A DNA stretch of 15,623 nt from Ectocarpus siliculosus (Eukaryota; Sar; Phaeophyceae; Ectocarpales; Ectocarpaceae), in assembly GCA_000310025.1 (NCBI GenBank), contig FN649739.1, forward strand, positions 1,956,474 through 1,972,096. Reading direction: 5' to 3'. Each line of letters opens with the position of its first letter. Position 1 is the first letter of the stretch. The position numbers and the translations under genes were made by a program. The notes beneath the pieces are model-generated. The model was not told where the DNA came from, made no database searches, and saw only the letters and a list, made by a program, of their open reading frames with translations. This document shows positions 7,624 to 15,623 of this stretch, piece after piece.

Positions 7624-10470
7624 TTACTCCTCGTCCTCTGCTGCTGCTCCTACGGGCATGACCCCTTCCCTCGGAGGCAACCGGTCCAACCACTTGGTTG
7701 GGTTACGGTTGAACATCGGCCAGTCTGGCACCACAAGCTGATCGAAGCAAGACGAGAGCAGCACGGAAGACAGGCGACACAGATACAATGTGTTGGGTGA
7801 GCCAACATAAAGGCGGGACAGGTCACAATCACGAGTCGCATAAAACAAGTGGCAACAAAGACGGGAAGCAAGCACGCCCCTGCACACCGTCTGCAGAAAG
7901 ACAATCAGTAGTGCTGCGTGGCTCCAACATCCAACACACCCCCAAACAGGGATTCAAATAGGTACCGTGCGTGCGAACAGGAGCGGAGGTAAGGATTGTT
8001 GGATTCGGTCCCTAAAGTGCCGAGCAAGACACAACAACGTGCTCAAGTGACGTCCGCACGAAGCGTCGTGGTCAACAAGGTTAAGGTCGATCTTCACTCT
8101 TGAGCAAAAATCGAAAATACCGGAAAGAGAGACACAACACCAGTTGGGACATTCCGCCAGAACATACACGCAGTCTACCTCCATACACATCTTTCTCAAA
8201 CCAAGACAAGAAAGTCCAACGCTCAGAGAGAGTGACAAAAAAAAGGCGTATTTGACAGTCGTAATCTTAGGTGTTAGAATACATCAGTTGACGGTAAATA
8301 GAGTAGCGGGAACGTCGCGGGTCCATGATGCCCTCTACTCGAATATTGTTCTGAGATCGGGACTCGCTGAGTCGGCAGGTCGTCTTCGAAATTTTCCTCT
8401 TAGATTTACTGTAGAGACAACAGTTATTATTAGAAAAAATAAATACACCCACAGAAAGACTACCCGTTCGAGATAAACCCACAGTCGAACGGGATGTGGT
8501 GAAGGTCTTTTCAGTGAGTGGAGTCAACCAGCACCCCGTTCAATCGAGCGCCCGAACTCTTCGCTATCCCAAACAGATATTTCATCAAATAACACGTAGC
8601 AGCCTGAGCCGAGCAGAGTGCAGTTTGCCATCCGTCCTTTTGCAGAAACGCAACGGTGCTCAGACTACGGCAGGGAAAGACAACCGAACCAAGAGTCGAC
8701 AACAGCCCCATCAGCACCAGCAAACAAATCCCAACTTTTTCAGACTGAAGGGCCTCAACCGACCCTATCTCGCCGAGAAATTTTGGCGGACGATTTTGAG
8801 AGGCTGCCCAACGCGCACGCGACCACGTGCCGTTGGTGTGCGGATTAACTCACAATCATAGACAGCGCCATCCCGGCCCCCCATCCCGCGAGCGTGTACA
8901 TGAAATCTCCCATGACGAAACCGACGACCCACCCCACAGCCTGACGAGACAAGACAAAGACGAACCAGTCCCACGGTGCAGATAAGAGGGTCATGGTGAG
9001 TGAAGGACAAAGGGGAACATAATGCAGCGATGCCGAGGAGTGCGTTGGGGGAAGCCTACTGAGTACCCTTTTAAATGCTCGATGGCTGATTTGTCGAGAT
9101 GCGGAATCTTAAACCGTCCGGCGAGGTAATGCCTACACCAATACGTAGGGGAGCAAATGTTTTATGCTGTGAGCAAATCGAACAGGACCGAAGCAGCCAC
9201 AGAAACGCCCAGGACGGGGGCATAAAATCGGCAGCCTTGATTGAGCACACGAGGTATCGTGGCCATGCACGCGTCTCATGCAAAGAGCCAGCGATTTCGA
9301 TGAGGATAAAATACTCCCACATCCATTTCGACTGAGGATATACCCCCAACGGGTAGTCTTTCTGTGACGTTATGTTTACAAGTACGTTCTTAAGATAAGA
9401 CGACACGTGTCGGCGGGAGAAGCCGTCGTCGCTTCCTGTTGTTTTCACATACGGAGCTCTCTTGCCCCGCCCGGCTCCTGAACCCCTCGAGCAGCCATCG
9501 TGCACGAAACAAGAAAGCACGACACTCAGAGACACACGTGTTTTCGCGGGTACTATTAGTGCCGCGGGCACTCCATGCAAAAAGACTTGTCGATCCAACT
9601 TCCCTCGACTCTCGACTCTCACCAATAGAGCAAAAATATGTGCGTCAAGTGGCTGGCACTTCTTTGATGCCGTACACAGGAATACAGCAGTGGATACGAG
9701 TATCATGTCGACCCGCTTACTTTCCTATCAAAACTCTATCTCACTCACCCCCAGCAAAATAACGATGTAAAAATAGAGGTTCTCTGCCAGCAGTTGCCCC
9801 TTGAAATCCTGCAGCAGCAGCAGTGGCAAGAGTTAATAACAGCGGGGATACGAGCACAACCAAGTTAGTCTAGATACAGGTGGAGGGTGGAGGTTCTGGG
9901 GGGCATCGGGGCAGCAGCAAAACGGTTGTACAGACCGCCATCATGTGTTCAGTGTTCAGTGTTGAGTGTTGAGGGACTCCTGCTGTATCTCGTGTATTCG
10001 AAAACGACCTCTGATAAGCACCGAGCACCCGTAAGACGAGGGTGGTCCGTAGTGCCGCTGCTGCTGCTCGGTCGAATGATGTTATGCTACAGCCTGGCCG
10101 GAGCAGCAGTGCCGGAAGATATGAACCGCACGAAAGGCGCAACTTGGACGACGCAACGACAGCGGACCAGCCGCGAGATGGCAAGGGAAGAAACAACTCT
10201 AACTAAGACATGCTGCACTTTATCATGTGTTCGGTTGGGCGGGATGTATCGCGTGGCGGTGTAAGAGCCTTCAGCTCCAAAGTAATCACGAGACTTCTAA
10301 CACACCTCATTATGTACAAGACACAAGCAACAACACGCTGTTTTTCGCTGTTTCGTTTCATTGATGTTGGCCGTGCGCCGCGGCTACGGCACCCCCTACT
10401 ATTTTTAGCTTGAAACATTTGTTGCTGAGTTCACAACTGCAGCACTTATACCGAAGCCATCACTCACCAT
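7624..10470 (-). CDS. SPCS1: Signal peptidase complex subunit 1 (SPC12 family), four exons
   Basis: A small non-catalytic subunit of the ER signal peptidase complex, which cleaves signal peptides at the ER membrane. Exons on the minus strand are 10470-10468 (ATG only), 9808-9749, 8940-8854 and 7737-7624. All introns are phase 0, with donors GTGAGTGATG, GTGAGTGAG and GTGAGTTAA and CAG acceptors; exons 2 and 3 have good acceptor tracts. The product is 87 residues, the usual family size. It opens MDFKGQLLAEN, matching the conserved MD(Y/W)xGQ.LAE start of SPC12. Two membrane helices follow (about 12-31 and 33-53) with the VGWVVGFVMG turn region. The cytosolic motif PDWPMFNRNPTKWL corresponds to PPWPIYRRHPLKWL of animal SPCS1. 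The tail is Ala/acidic (AAAEDEE). The ATG in exon 1 has no alternative: the frame upstream of it reaches a stop (near 10595) without another ATG. Exon 1 rests on one donor and could be replaced by another leader exon. Confidence 0.88.
7738..8853 (-). other. Intron 3 of SPC12
   Basis: It runs from GTGAGT at 8853-8848 to the acceptor CAG at 7740-7738 (minus strand), 1116 bases. I see no recognisable gene inside; the + strand frame at 8496-8861 overlaps the exon and has no domain. Confidence 0.8.
8941..9748 (-). other. Intron 2 of SPC12, containing a 211-codon open frame
   Basis: The intron has 808 bases and ends in a pyrimidine-rich acceptor (CTTTGTCTTGTCTCGTCAG). A frame from ATG at 9706 to the stop at 9071 on the same strand is the longest in the window. 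Its protein has no motif that I recognise, and no coding signal beyond length supports it. Confidence 0.7.
9809..10467 (-). other. Intron 1 of SPC12
   Basis: The intron has 659 bases, from GTGAGTGATG next to the start codon to a GCTGCTGCTGCAG acceptor. It contains a 4 x 7-base tandem repeat (9946-9973). The + strand frame 9887-10264 has no recognisable domain. Confidence 0.7.
9946..9973 (+). repeat. Four-unit 7-base tandem repeat
   Basis: Two TGTTCAG units followed by two TGTTGAG units, head to tail, within SPC12 intron 1. Confidence 0.85.
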
Positions 10471-10693
10471 GCTCGCTGATGTGGGATGCCCAGCCGAGGA
10501 AAGAGAGATCAAGCACACAGCCAGCAGTGAGTGGGCCACGTGCACAGCGTCCCGGCGCAGCAACCGGCAACGCGCGGGGGGCTGGTGTGGTACCTACGGT
10601 CCAATCGGTATGAATCACGACACCCCCCAGGTGAGATTTGAAGAGTCATATTCTTTGCCACGGAGTGCTGCGGAGCCCGCACACGACCGCCTG
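10471..10693. promoter_or_regulatory. Putative divergent promoter between SPC12 and the possible plastid-protein gene
   Basis: This 223-base interval separates the SPC12 start codon (minus) from the next candidate start (plus, 10694). If both genes are real, their 5' UTRs and promoters must lie here or overlap the neighbouring exon. No clear TATA or initiator element is evident. Confidence 0.3.
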
Positions 10694-10848
10694 ATGATGG
10701 AGACAAAGTCAGCGACGGCACTGTTCGCTCTGATAGGAGCTCTCTCGCCCCAACCCATGCACGCGTTTGCGGCCCGTATGGGCTCATCGGCTCTGCTCCC
10801 GACGCTCGTCAGGACGGCCCCTTCGTCTCTGACGAGGAAGCCAACGAG
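10694..10848 (+). CDS. Possible first exon encoding a plastid-type bipartite presequence
   Basis: From ATG at 10694, 51 codons encode a signal-peptide-like start, METKSATALFALIGALS. An HAFAARM site follows, resembling the Ala-Phe-Ala cleavage motif of stramenopile plastid presequences. Then comes a Ser/Thr/Arg-rich, acid-free transit segment (TLVRTAPSSLTRKPT). A possible donor, AG|GTGTGT, lies at 10849 in a GT-rich tract, unlike the GTGAGT donors of the other genes. A better donor-like site (GTGAGT at 10913) comes after an in-frame stop. The mature part of the protein was not found, so the identity is unknown. Candidate downstream exons at about 11300-11720 were not convincing. Confidence 0.33.
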
Positions 10849-12588
10849 GTGTGTGTGTGTGCTGCGTATGCATTGCATGCCTGCGGCTTTGCTGTAGACA
10901 CGTGCATGCTTGGTGAGTCTCGTTAGCCACGCTCAGCGTCCTTCGATTGTGAAGAGCTGTCGGTGTCTTCGAAATGCTGCATTGCTGCAGGGGAATGCGG
11001 TGCGCGTGCTCTGCCTCATCTGCCAGTGTTGCATCTTCGGGAGGATATAACTTATCTTTTTTTTTTTGCACATGGTTGCCCTTGGAAGGCTGTATTGCGG
11101 CGCGTGCTGTGACTCGATACTGCTGTAGCGGTGGTCGACCACACGCGCACGCTGTCTTTCACACATGGAAGATCGCAACGCCTGTATTGAATATCCTTAC
11201 CAGCGGAATCTATCAACGGCGAACCACAAACTGTAACCGCTGAAGGGCCCAGCATGAGGCTGCCTTTACCCAGACCGTATGATACACCCAAATCAATCAC
11301 TTTTGGGCAGGGTAGACTAAACAGCAGAGAGGGTGCTTGGTGTTGATGCGTCGCGGCATGAACTGCTGCGAGAAGATCTCACTGACTCGGCGGAAGTCTG
11401 TCGAGGCACCGAGGACCATGGCATTCGCCGCGGCAATCGCATTAGCTGGTTGTAGGTTACACGTTTTTGGTGTATGTCTTGATATCAGCCATTCAGGGGT
11501 GGATCCTTCCGACGGCGGATTATCTGCTACATATGCGTATGATGCTATCATGTGTACTTCGTCGCTAATCAACAGCAGGACCAAGCAATCCTATGCATAT
11601 GTAGCCGGAAGCTGTATCCAGAGCCCAACTACAAGGTATCATCTGCTCTTGTGCGATGGGTCCCGTGAAGACGTTGCGGTCTTGCGGAACGGGTCTGCAG
11701 CAGCCGCCCTCTGGTTGGTAGGTATTCAGTGGTATTCAGCAAGCCCTGCCAGAACCAGATGATAAACAAACCAATCACCGGCCGGGTGTTGGCGGTCCCT
11801 AATAAATAGGACTACATCCGCAGCACGACACAACGCTACATGTAATAGCATCGTCTTGAAGGTTACAATTGGCCGGCGGTCGAATGACCCACGCAAGCGC
11901 GGAAACGCTCCCCCCCCCTGGTGAATTGTCCACCACCCACACAACATGTTTATGTTTTGAGACACGGCTGAATCGACATCACAATCGGCGGTTATTTATA
12001 ATATCGAATACACGGGGTCCCTCAATTGATACCTACGGCGCGCCCCCCCCCCACCGCACTGGTGTACGCGTGTGCAAATCTTGTGTCGCCTTGCGGTGAT
12101 TGACCAAGACCAGGATTGATCGATCGATAATCGGAATATCGGCCACCGGTGTGAGCATCGGAAAAAATCGACAATCGGCGCTACTGCTGTTGGCGTATGC
12201 GTCGCCGTGGAATCGATATCGATGCCAAGCTACCTCTATGCCAACTCTATGTTGCTTGCCAACAAACGCACAAGACGCGTTCAAGCATTTCGCGAGTTTG
12301 GTCCTCACGCGCGGGTAGTCCACGCCCAGAGTAATTTCAAGTAGGTTGTCGTGAAAGCCACCACGCGGCATTCTTCCTCGATTGAACAAACATAGTCCTC
12401 CCCAGCATCCAGAACCAACTCGCACACACGGCACCTAGCAACAGTAGTTTTTCTACACAACGCTATTACAACTTGTCGGATAAGTTACTCGTCGCTTGGT
12501 AGGTGAGGAACAGCAAAAGAGCGTTTTGAAACTCTGTCTTGATGTGCTTACGTGCGTTAACGTGGCTAGACATTTGACACCCAAGTAA

Positions 12589-12638
12589 GTCAACCCTAAC
12601 ATCAGCTCGGGTTGACTTTTTCACGACTTTTTCACGAC
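12589..12638 (+). repeat. Hairpin followed by a tandem TTTTTCACGAC pair
   Basis: GTCAACCC (12589-12596) pairs perfectly with GGGTTGAC (12609-12616) over a 12-base loop. TTTTTCACGAC follows at once, twice in a row (12617-12638). The layout of a stem followed by T runs resembles a terminator, but its function in this eukaryotic context is unknown. Confidence 0.55.
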
Positions 12639-13001
12639 ACCAGCCTGCGCTGTTCGATGCTTGCCACACGGAGGGCCTATTGGTACTATTCCCCCCCACC
12701 GCCGGCCTCCAAAAACCGCTCGACTAGCGTTCCGGCACTGATTCATCGATACGAACACCGACAACGCGTGGAGGGCCGGGCCGTTTTCTCGCGGTCATCC
12801 CCTAGCGACTTTGCACCTTATCTCTGTGCGTATGTATGCACATGACGTTTTGTTTTTTACCAACATGCGTGAGCTACGCTGGTCTCGTGCAAGAACTGAC
12901 GCGCAGAAGAAGGAAACTTGGCCCTCAAAACCGACGAAAAAAAGTCGTCAGAGATTTGACAACCGCGCGAAAAGTACACAATTACGCGAGCATCGGCAGG
13001 T

Positions 13002-13144
13002 ACCCTTGGGTACAGCAACGGTGATGGAACTCCTACTACCGGTGCTCTTTCAGTCTCCACCTATTTTAGATGAGTGACCCTTGGGTGGAGCGATGCGGGA
13101 ACTACCGATGCTACAATCGCAGTCTCTGCCCTATTTAGACAGCG
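13002..13144 (+). repeat. Imperfect ~70-75 base tandem duplication
   Basis: Both units (13002-13076 and 13077-13144) begin ACCCTTGGGT. They share GGAACT, CAGTCTC and CTATTT blocks in the same order. The second has diverged and is slightly shorter. The pair ends about 100 bases before the aminopeptidase start and may lie in its promoter or 5' UTR. Confidence 0.6.
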
Positions 13145-13246
13145 TGCCCATGCAGCTACGAAGACCACCTCCTGCCGCACTACAGTTGGACACGAACGAA
13201 CAACCAGGCCAACCAACCCTCCTCGCCCCACCCGCGCGTTTTTAGG

Positions 13247-14374
13247 ATGCCGTGCGCGGCTGGGATATCTGCGCTAGCCTCCTCGACCTCCTCCCTGACG
13301 ATGCGTCGAGCCGCCTTCTGGACCACCCCGCGCGCCGCCGCCGCGTCTAGAGGGCCCGCTATGTCGACATCTGCGGCCGCGAGACTGTCGCCGAAGACGC
13401 GCTGGGTTTCCGCTGGGGGAGGCCTTAGGGTAAGTAAGCGGGAGTCGGGGGGGGGGGGGTAACGGGGGCTGAACAACTCTTGATCTTGCACGGTTGTTTG
13501 GAGTGTAGAATTGTTTCTTGATTTCGACCTTGGCATTCATGGCGCTGCTTGCAAACCGCCGGGGCAGAGCACAGGCGAGGCAGCGCTGCTTTGTACCACC
13601 GTGATTTGGAGGGTGAGGGGTTGAGTAGTTTCGCACGTGCAGTACGGAAGGGCGTGTGTCCTGATGCATTCACAGCACCCGTGTTGTTGCTTGATCCGCC
13701 GATGGCCCACCAGTCTACCCCCTTGTAGCGTTCACAGGATACACGTGTTGTACTGGCACATGTTTGTGTGTCTCTCTTTGCTTCCTGGACCACAAACCCA
13801 TCCTACCGGTACATGAGCCAAATTCCGAAATCGTTTGAGATGCGCTTGCGAAAAGACCTGCCCGAAAGGCCTGCCAGGAGCCAGCTATTACCAGAGTCAC
13901 AAATTCCCTTGAAAGTCCTCCGACGTCGTTGATGTATGGTAGCATGGGATTTTGTTTTGTCAAATACTCTTCTTGCCAAACACCGTCGGGGGGGCGGGAC
14001 GAATCTCCTGGGGCCGACTGCTGTCACCCATCCATTCTACTCATCACAAACAACCGCACGCCGCGTAACCACTCTGTTGCTGTAAATTTGCACAAGCTTC
14101 CAGCTCCGTCTTTTTGAGAGCTCTTCGCGTTTCTACCCTTACATACATACGTCTCGCCGTCCGCCTGTACCCGCAACGACGTCGGCGCGAATAACTCTCT
14201 GTGTCGCTCACTGTCCTTGCAGGTTCGGGGGGGTGCGGCAGCGAGGGCCGCCGCTGGGACGGGTATGGTGGTGGCTACTTCGTTGTCGGCGTCAACGGCT
14301 TCGATGGCCGAAGCGCCCACGGCTCCTGCTCCCAAGTACCGCAAAGACTACAAGGCGCCCGGCCACTGGACGAG
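13247..14374 (+). CDS. Probable M1 aminopeptidase (PepN type), N-terminal exons only, organelle presequence
   Basis: Exon 1 is 13247-13429 (61 codons) with donor GTAAGTAAG. Exon 2 is 14223-14374, after the pyrimidine-rich acceptor CTCACTGTCCTTGCAG; the join is phase 0. Residues 1 to about 95 are Ala/Ser/Arg-rich with almost no acids, as in a mitochondrial or plastid presequence; the start could be M1 or M19 (13301). Residues 99-107 read KYRKDYKAP, close to KYRHDYRAP at the start of E. coli PepN, a zinc aminopeptidase that removes N-terminal residues from peptides. The beta-rich N-terminal domain should follow. Exon 2 ends at GAG|GTGCGG, after which a LINE fragment begins. The remaining ~850 codons, including GAMEN and HEXXH, are outside the window or lost. 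The assignment rests on about nine residues plus context. Confidence 0.55.
13430..14222 (+). other. Intron 1 of the putative aminopeptidase gene
   Basis: The intron has 793 bases, with a canonical GTAAGTAAG donor and a CTTGCAG acceptor. It contains a 12-base G run at about 13447-13459. No gene is seen inside. Confidence 0.65.
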
Positions 14375-14413
14375 GTGCGGTGGGTTTGCCCCCGACCCGG
14401 GGGGGGGGCGTAC

Positions 14414-14809
14414 TCATTTGTTGCTTGCCTTAGTCATTTGACCATTGACCACGCGTCCCTTTCGAGACGGAGCACCGTTCCTACCCCTACTAGAGACACC
14501 ACCAACATTTGGGAGCTCTTTGCGTTTCTGCCACAAACTACATAAAACTTTCTTGCACATGTTATCCCCGTCCTCTAGGGCCTCTTGTGCCCACCATCTA
14601 TCCCCAATTATCGCGATCGTTTTTTCGCTGTTGTCTAATTTACCAAACTTGTCCATGTCACACCCTCTCTGTCTCATTTCCTCCTCGAGATCCTCTTTTT
14701 CCTTCCTGTACAACTCACACTCCCCAACTATGTGGGGTCTACTCTCCTCCGATTTGCCACATGGACATGTGCGTCTATCCTCCTCTTCCTCTCTCCTACG
14801 ACTGGTAGA
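14414..14809 (-). mobile_element. LINE (non-LTR retrotransposon) remnant: C-terminal end of the reverse-transcriptase ORF
   Basis: The minus-strand frame is open from the poly-G block at 14811 to a TGA at 14414-14416, 131 codons. It contains a C-x-C-x8-H-x4-C cluster (CPCGKSEESRPHIVGEC), the kind of zinc-knuckle-like motif found near the C terminus of many LINE reverse-transcriptase proteins. A highly charged helix (LYRKEKEDLEEEMRQRG) and a tail ending MTKASNK follow. The reverse-transcriptase and endonuclease domains are missing: the frame is lost at the homopolymer block, either through 5' truncation, which is common for LINEs, or misassembly. The fragment lies 40 bases after the aminopeptidase exon 2 donor, on the opposite strand, so it sits inside an intron if that gene is intact. 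Confidence 0.6.
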
Positions 14810-15128
14810 CCCGGGGGGGGGGGGGGGGACCCCTAACGGGGAAAGGAATAATCCAAAAACCGTTTACCCCCGAAGGGGGGGGGGTTTTTCCCGGGACCCG
14901 GCTCTCACATCACCAAGCGAGAAAACGCCGTGAAGTATTCGGCGAGTCGCATGGAGGGTGGAGTGGGGGCTGTTGGGCTGGAGATTTTAGAAAATATACA
15001 TGCAATCCATGCAATCCAAGGATTACATTCTATAGTACCCGTTTTAGATAGCACCACAGCAGTCGAAGGAGATGTGTTGAGGTTTTCATTTGGTTGCTTC
15101 TCAGATGGTTGGTTTTGTGTTTGCGGCC

Positions 15129-15159
15129 GGGTGTGTGTGTGTGTGTTTTTTTTTTTTTT
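15129..15159 (+). repeat. GT dinucleotide repeat followed by a T run
   Basis: About eight GT units run directly into a T tract of about 14 bases. Confidence 0.85.
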
Positions 15160-15470
15160 ACCGGGTTTGGTGTTTGGGATGGTGCAGGCTTTTGTTGTCA
15201 GCTCCCTTTTTTGTGGGAGATCGCTGTCGATAGGAAGCACGGGTTCGGATGACGTGCAGAGATTCCGACGCAGTGACGGGGAAGAGAGACAGCCCAACCA
15301 GGACAAAGACCAACCGCAAAACGTGTTTACAAGAGACGGCAACGTCGTCGCTGGATTATTTTTTGCCACGTGCACGAAAACTCATGGCCGTAGTGTTGTG
15401 CAGCAGCCTTCAGCCTTCCCTTGTATGTACACCAAGAAGAGATTCAGGTGACGTTCTCGATGATACATGC

Positions 15471-15623
15471 CCCCCCCCCCCCCCCCCCCCAAAAAAAAAT
15501 GGCGAACCCTTACCCCGGGCCCATCCCCTTTTTTGGGGGGGAAGGGGGGGGTTTATGGGCCCCTACATGGGTGCCCACTCTATTCCCGGGCCCTTTCCCC
15601 GGGAATCAACCCAAGGGAAGGGG
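15471..15623. other. Homopolymer-rich right end, likely low-quality assembly
   Basis: A C run of 20 bases and an A run of nine are followed by repeated G, C and T blocks (CCCGGGCCC, TTTTTTGGGGGGG). The texture is unlike the rest of the window, so no biological feature should be read from it. Confidence 0.6.

Larger units (their letters stand above)
10849..13246. other. Region without an assignable gene
   Basis: If the 10694 gene is real, its remaining exons should be here. Frames at 11337-11762 (+) and 11297-11584 (-) overlap each other, and both have protein-like composition; I could not tell which, if either, is used. Between about 11970 and 12230 AATCG/ATCGAT words are frequent, and AATCGGCG occurs twice. 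A hairpin with duplicated TTTTTCACGAC lies at 12589-12638, and an imperfect 75-base tandem duplication at 13002-13144. Confidence 0.5.
14375..15623. other. Downstream region: LINE remnant, homopolymers and doubtful sequence
   Basis: Apart from the LINE fragment (14414-14809), I find no further aminopeptidase exon. Long overlapping frames at 14905-15375 (-) and 14930-15451 (+) contain simple-sequence stretches and no known domain. The intervals 14811-14900 and 15471-15623 are dominated by G, C, A and T runs and CCCGGG-like words, typical of poor-quality contig edges. Confidence 0.5.

Noticed and set aside
11297-11584. Minus-strand frame with a protein-like stretch (AMVLGASTDFRRVSEIFSQQ)
   Set aside because: The overlapping plus frame looks equally protein-like, the splice signals on either side are weak, and I could not name a family. 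I left it uncalled.
11580-11716. Possible second exon of the plastid-presequence gene (acceptor CAG|GACC, donor GTAGGT)
   Set aside because: The phase is compatible, but the encoded peptide matches nothing I know, and other frames over the same bases look just as plausible.
13180-13669. Long minus-strand frames across aminopeptidase exon 1
   Set aside because: They are antisense shadows of a GC-rich presequence. The plus strand has the canonical donor and the in-phase second exon.
14905-15375. 156-codon minus-strand frame, considered as an upstream part of the LINE ORF
   Set aside because: It is in a different frame from the LINE tail, includes simple repeats translated as KKKKNTHTHT, and has no reverse-transcriptase motif such as YxDD.

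Overview
This window looks like nuclear DNA from a photosynthetic stramenopile, most likely a brown alga. The reasons are tiny eukaryotic genes split by long introns with strong GTGAGT/GTAAGT donors, organelle presequences, roughly 50% GC with many poly-C/G tracts, and LINE, SINE and inverted-repeat transposon debris. Nothing suggests a prokaryote: there are no operons, ribosome binding sites or CRISPR arrays. The lineage is an inference; the splicing is visible in the sequence.

Layout, left to right. (1) 1-1762 is mostly non-coding, with a possible gene tail cut by the left edge. (2) 1763-6529 (+) is a two-exon gene for a cytochrome c oxidase subunit VIIa-like protein, with a 4.47 kb intron. 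The intron holds a tRNA-derived SINE-like unit, a degenerate ~1.4 kb inverted-repeat element (about 3192-4573) with two convergent relic reading frames and many TATCACACCC-like motifs, and a ~220 bp MITE-like inverted repeat (5667-5888) carrying a related motif. (3) 7624-10470 (-) is a four-exon gene for signal peptidase complex subunit 1 (SPC12/SPCS1). Its start codon is the last three bases of exon 1. (4) 10694-10848 (+) may be a first exon encoding a plastid-type presequence. It would be divergent from SPC12 across about 220 bp. (5) 13247-14374 (+) holds the first two exons of a probable PepN-type M1 aminopeptidase with an organelle presequence; the rest of the gene is not found in the window. 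(6) 14414-14809 (-) is the 3' end of a LINE reverse-transcriptase ORF lying in the following intron. The right end runs into homopolymer-rich sequence that looks like poor assembly.

The recognisable genes are unrelated housekeeping genes: respiratory complex IV, ER signal-peptide cleavage, and organellar peptide turnover. No operon-like system is present. The most unusual material is the pair of inverted-repeat elements in the COX7a intron that share a TATCACACCC-like motif.
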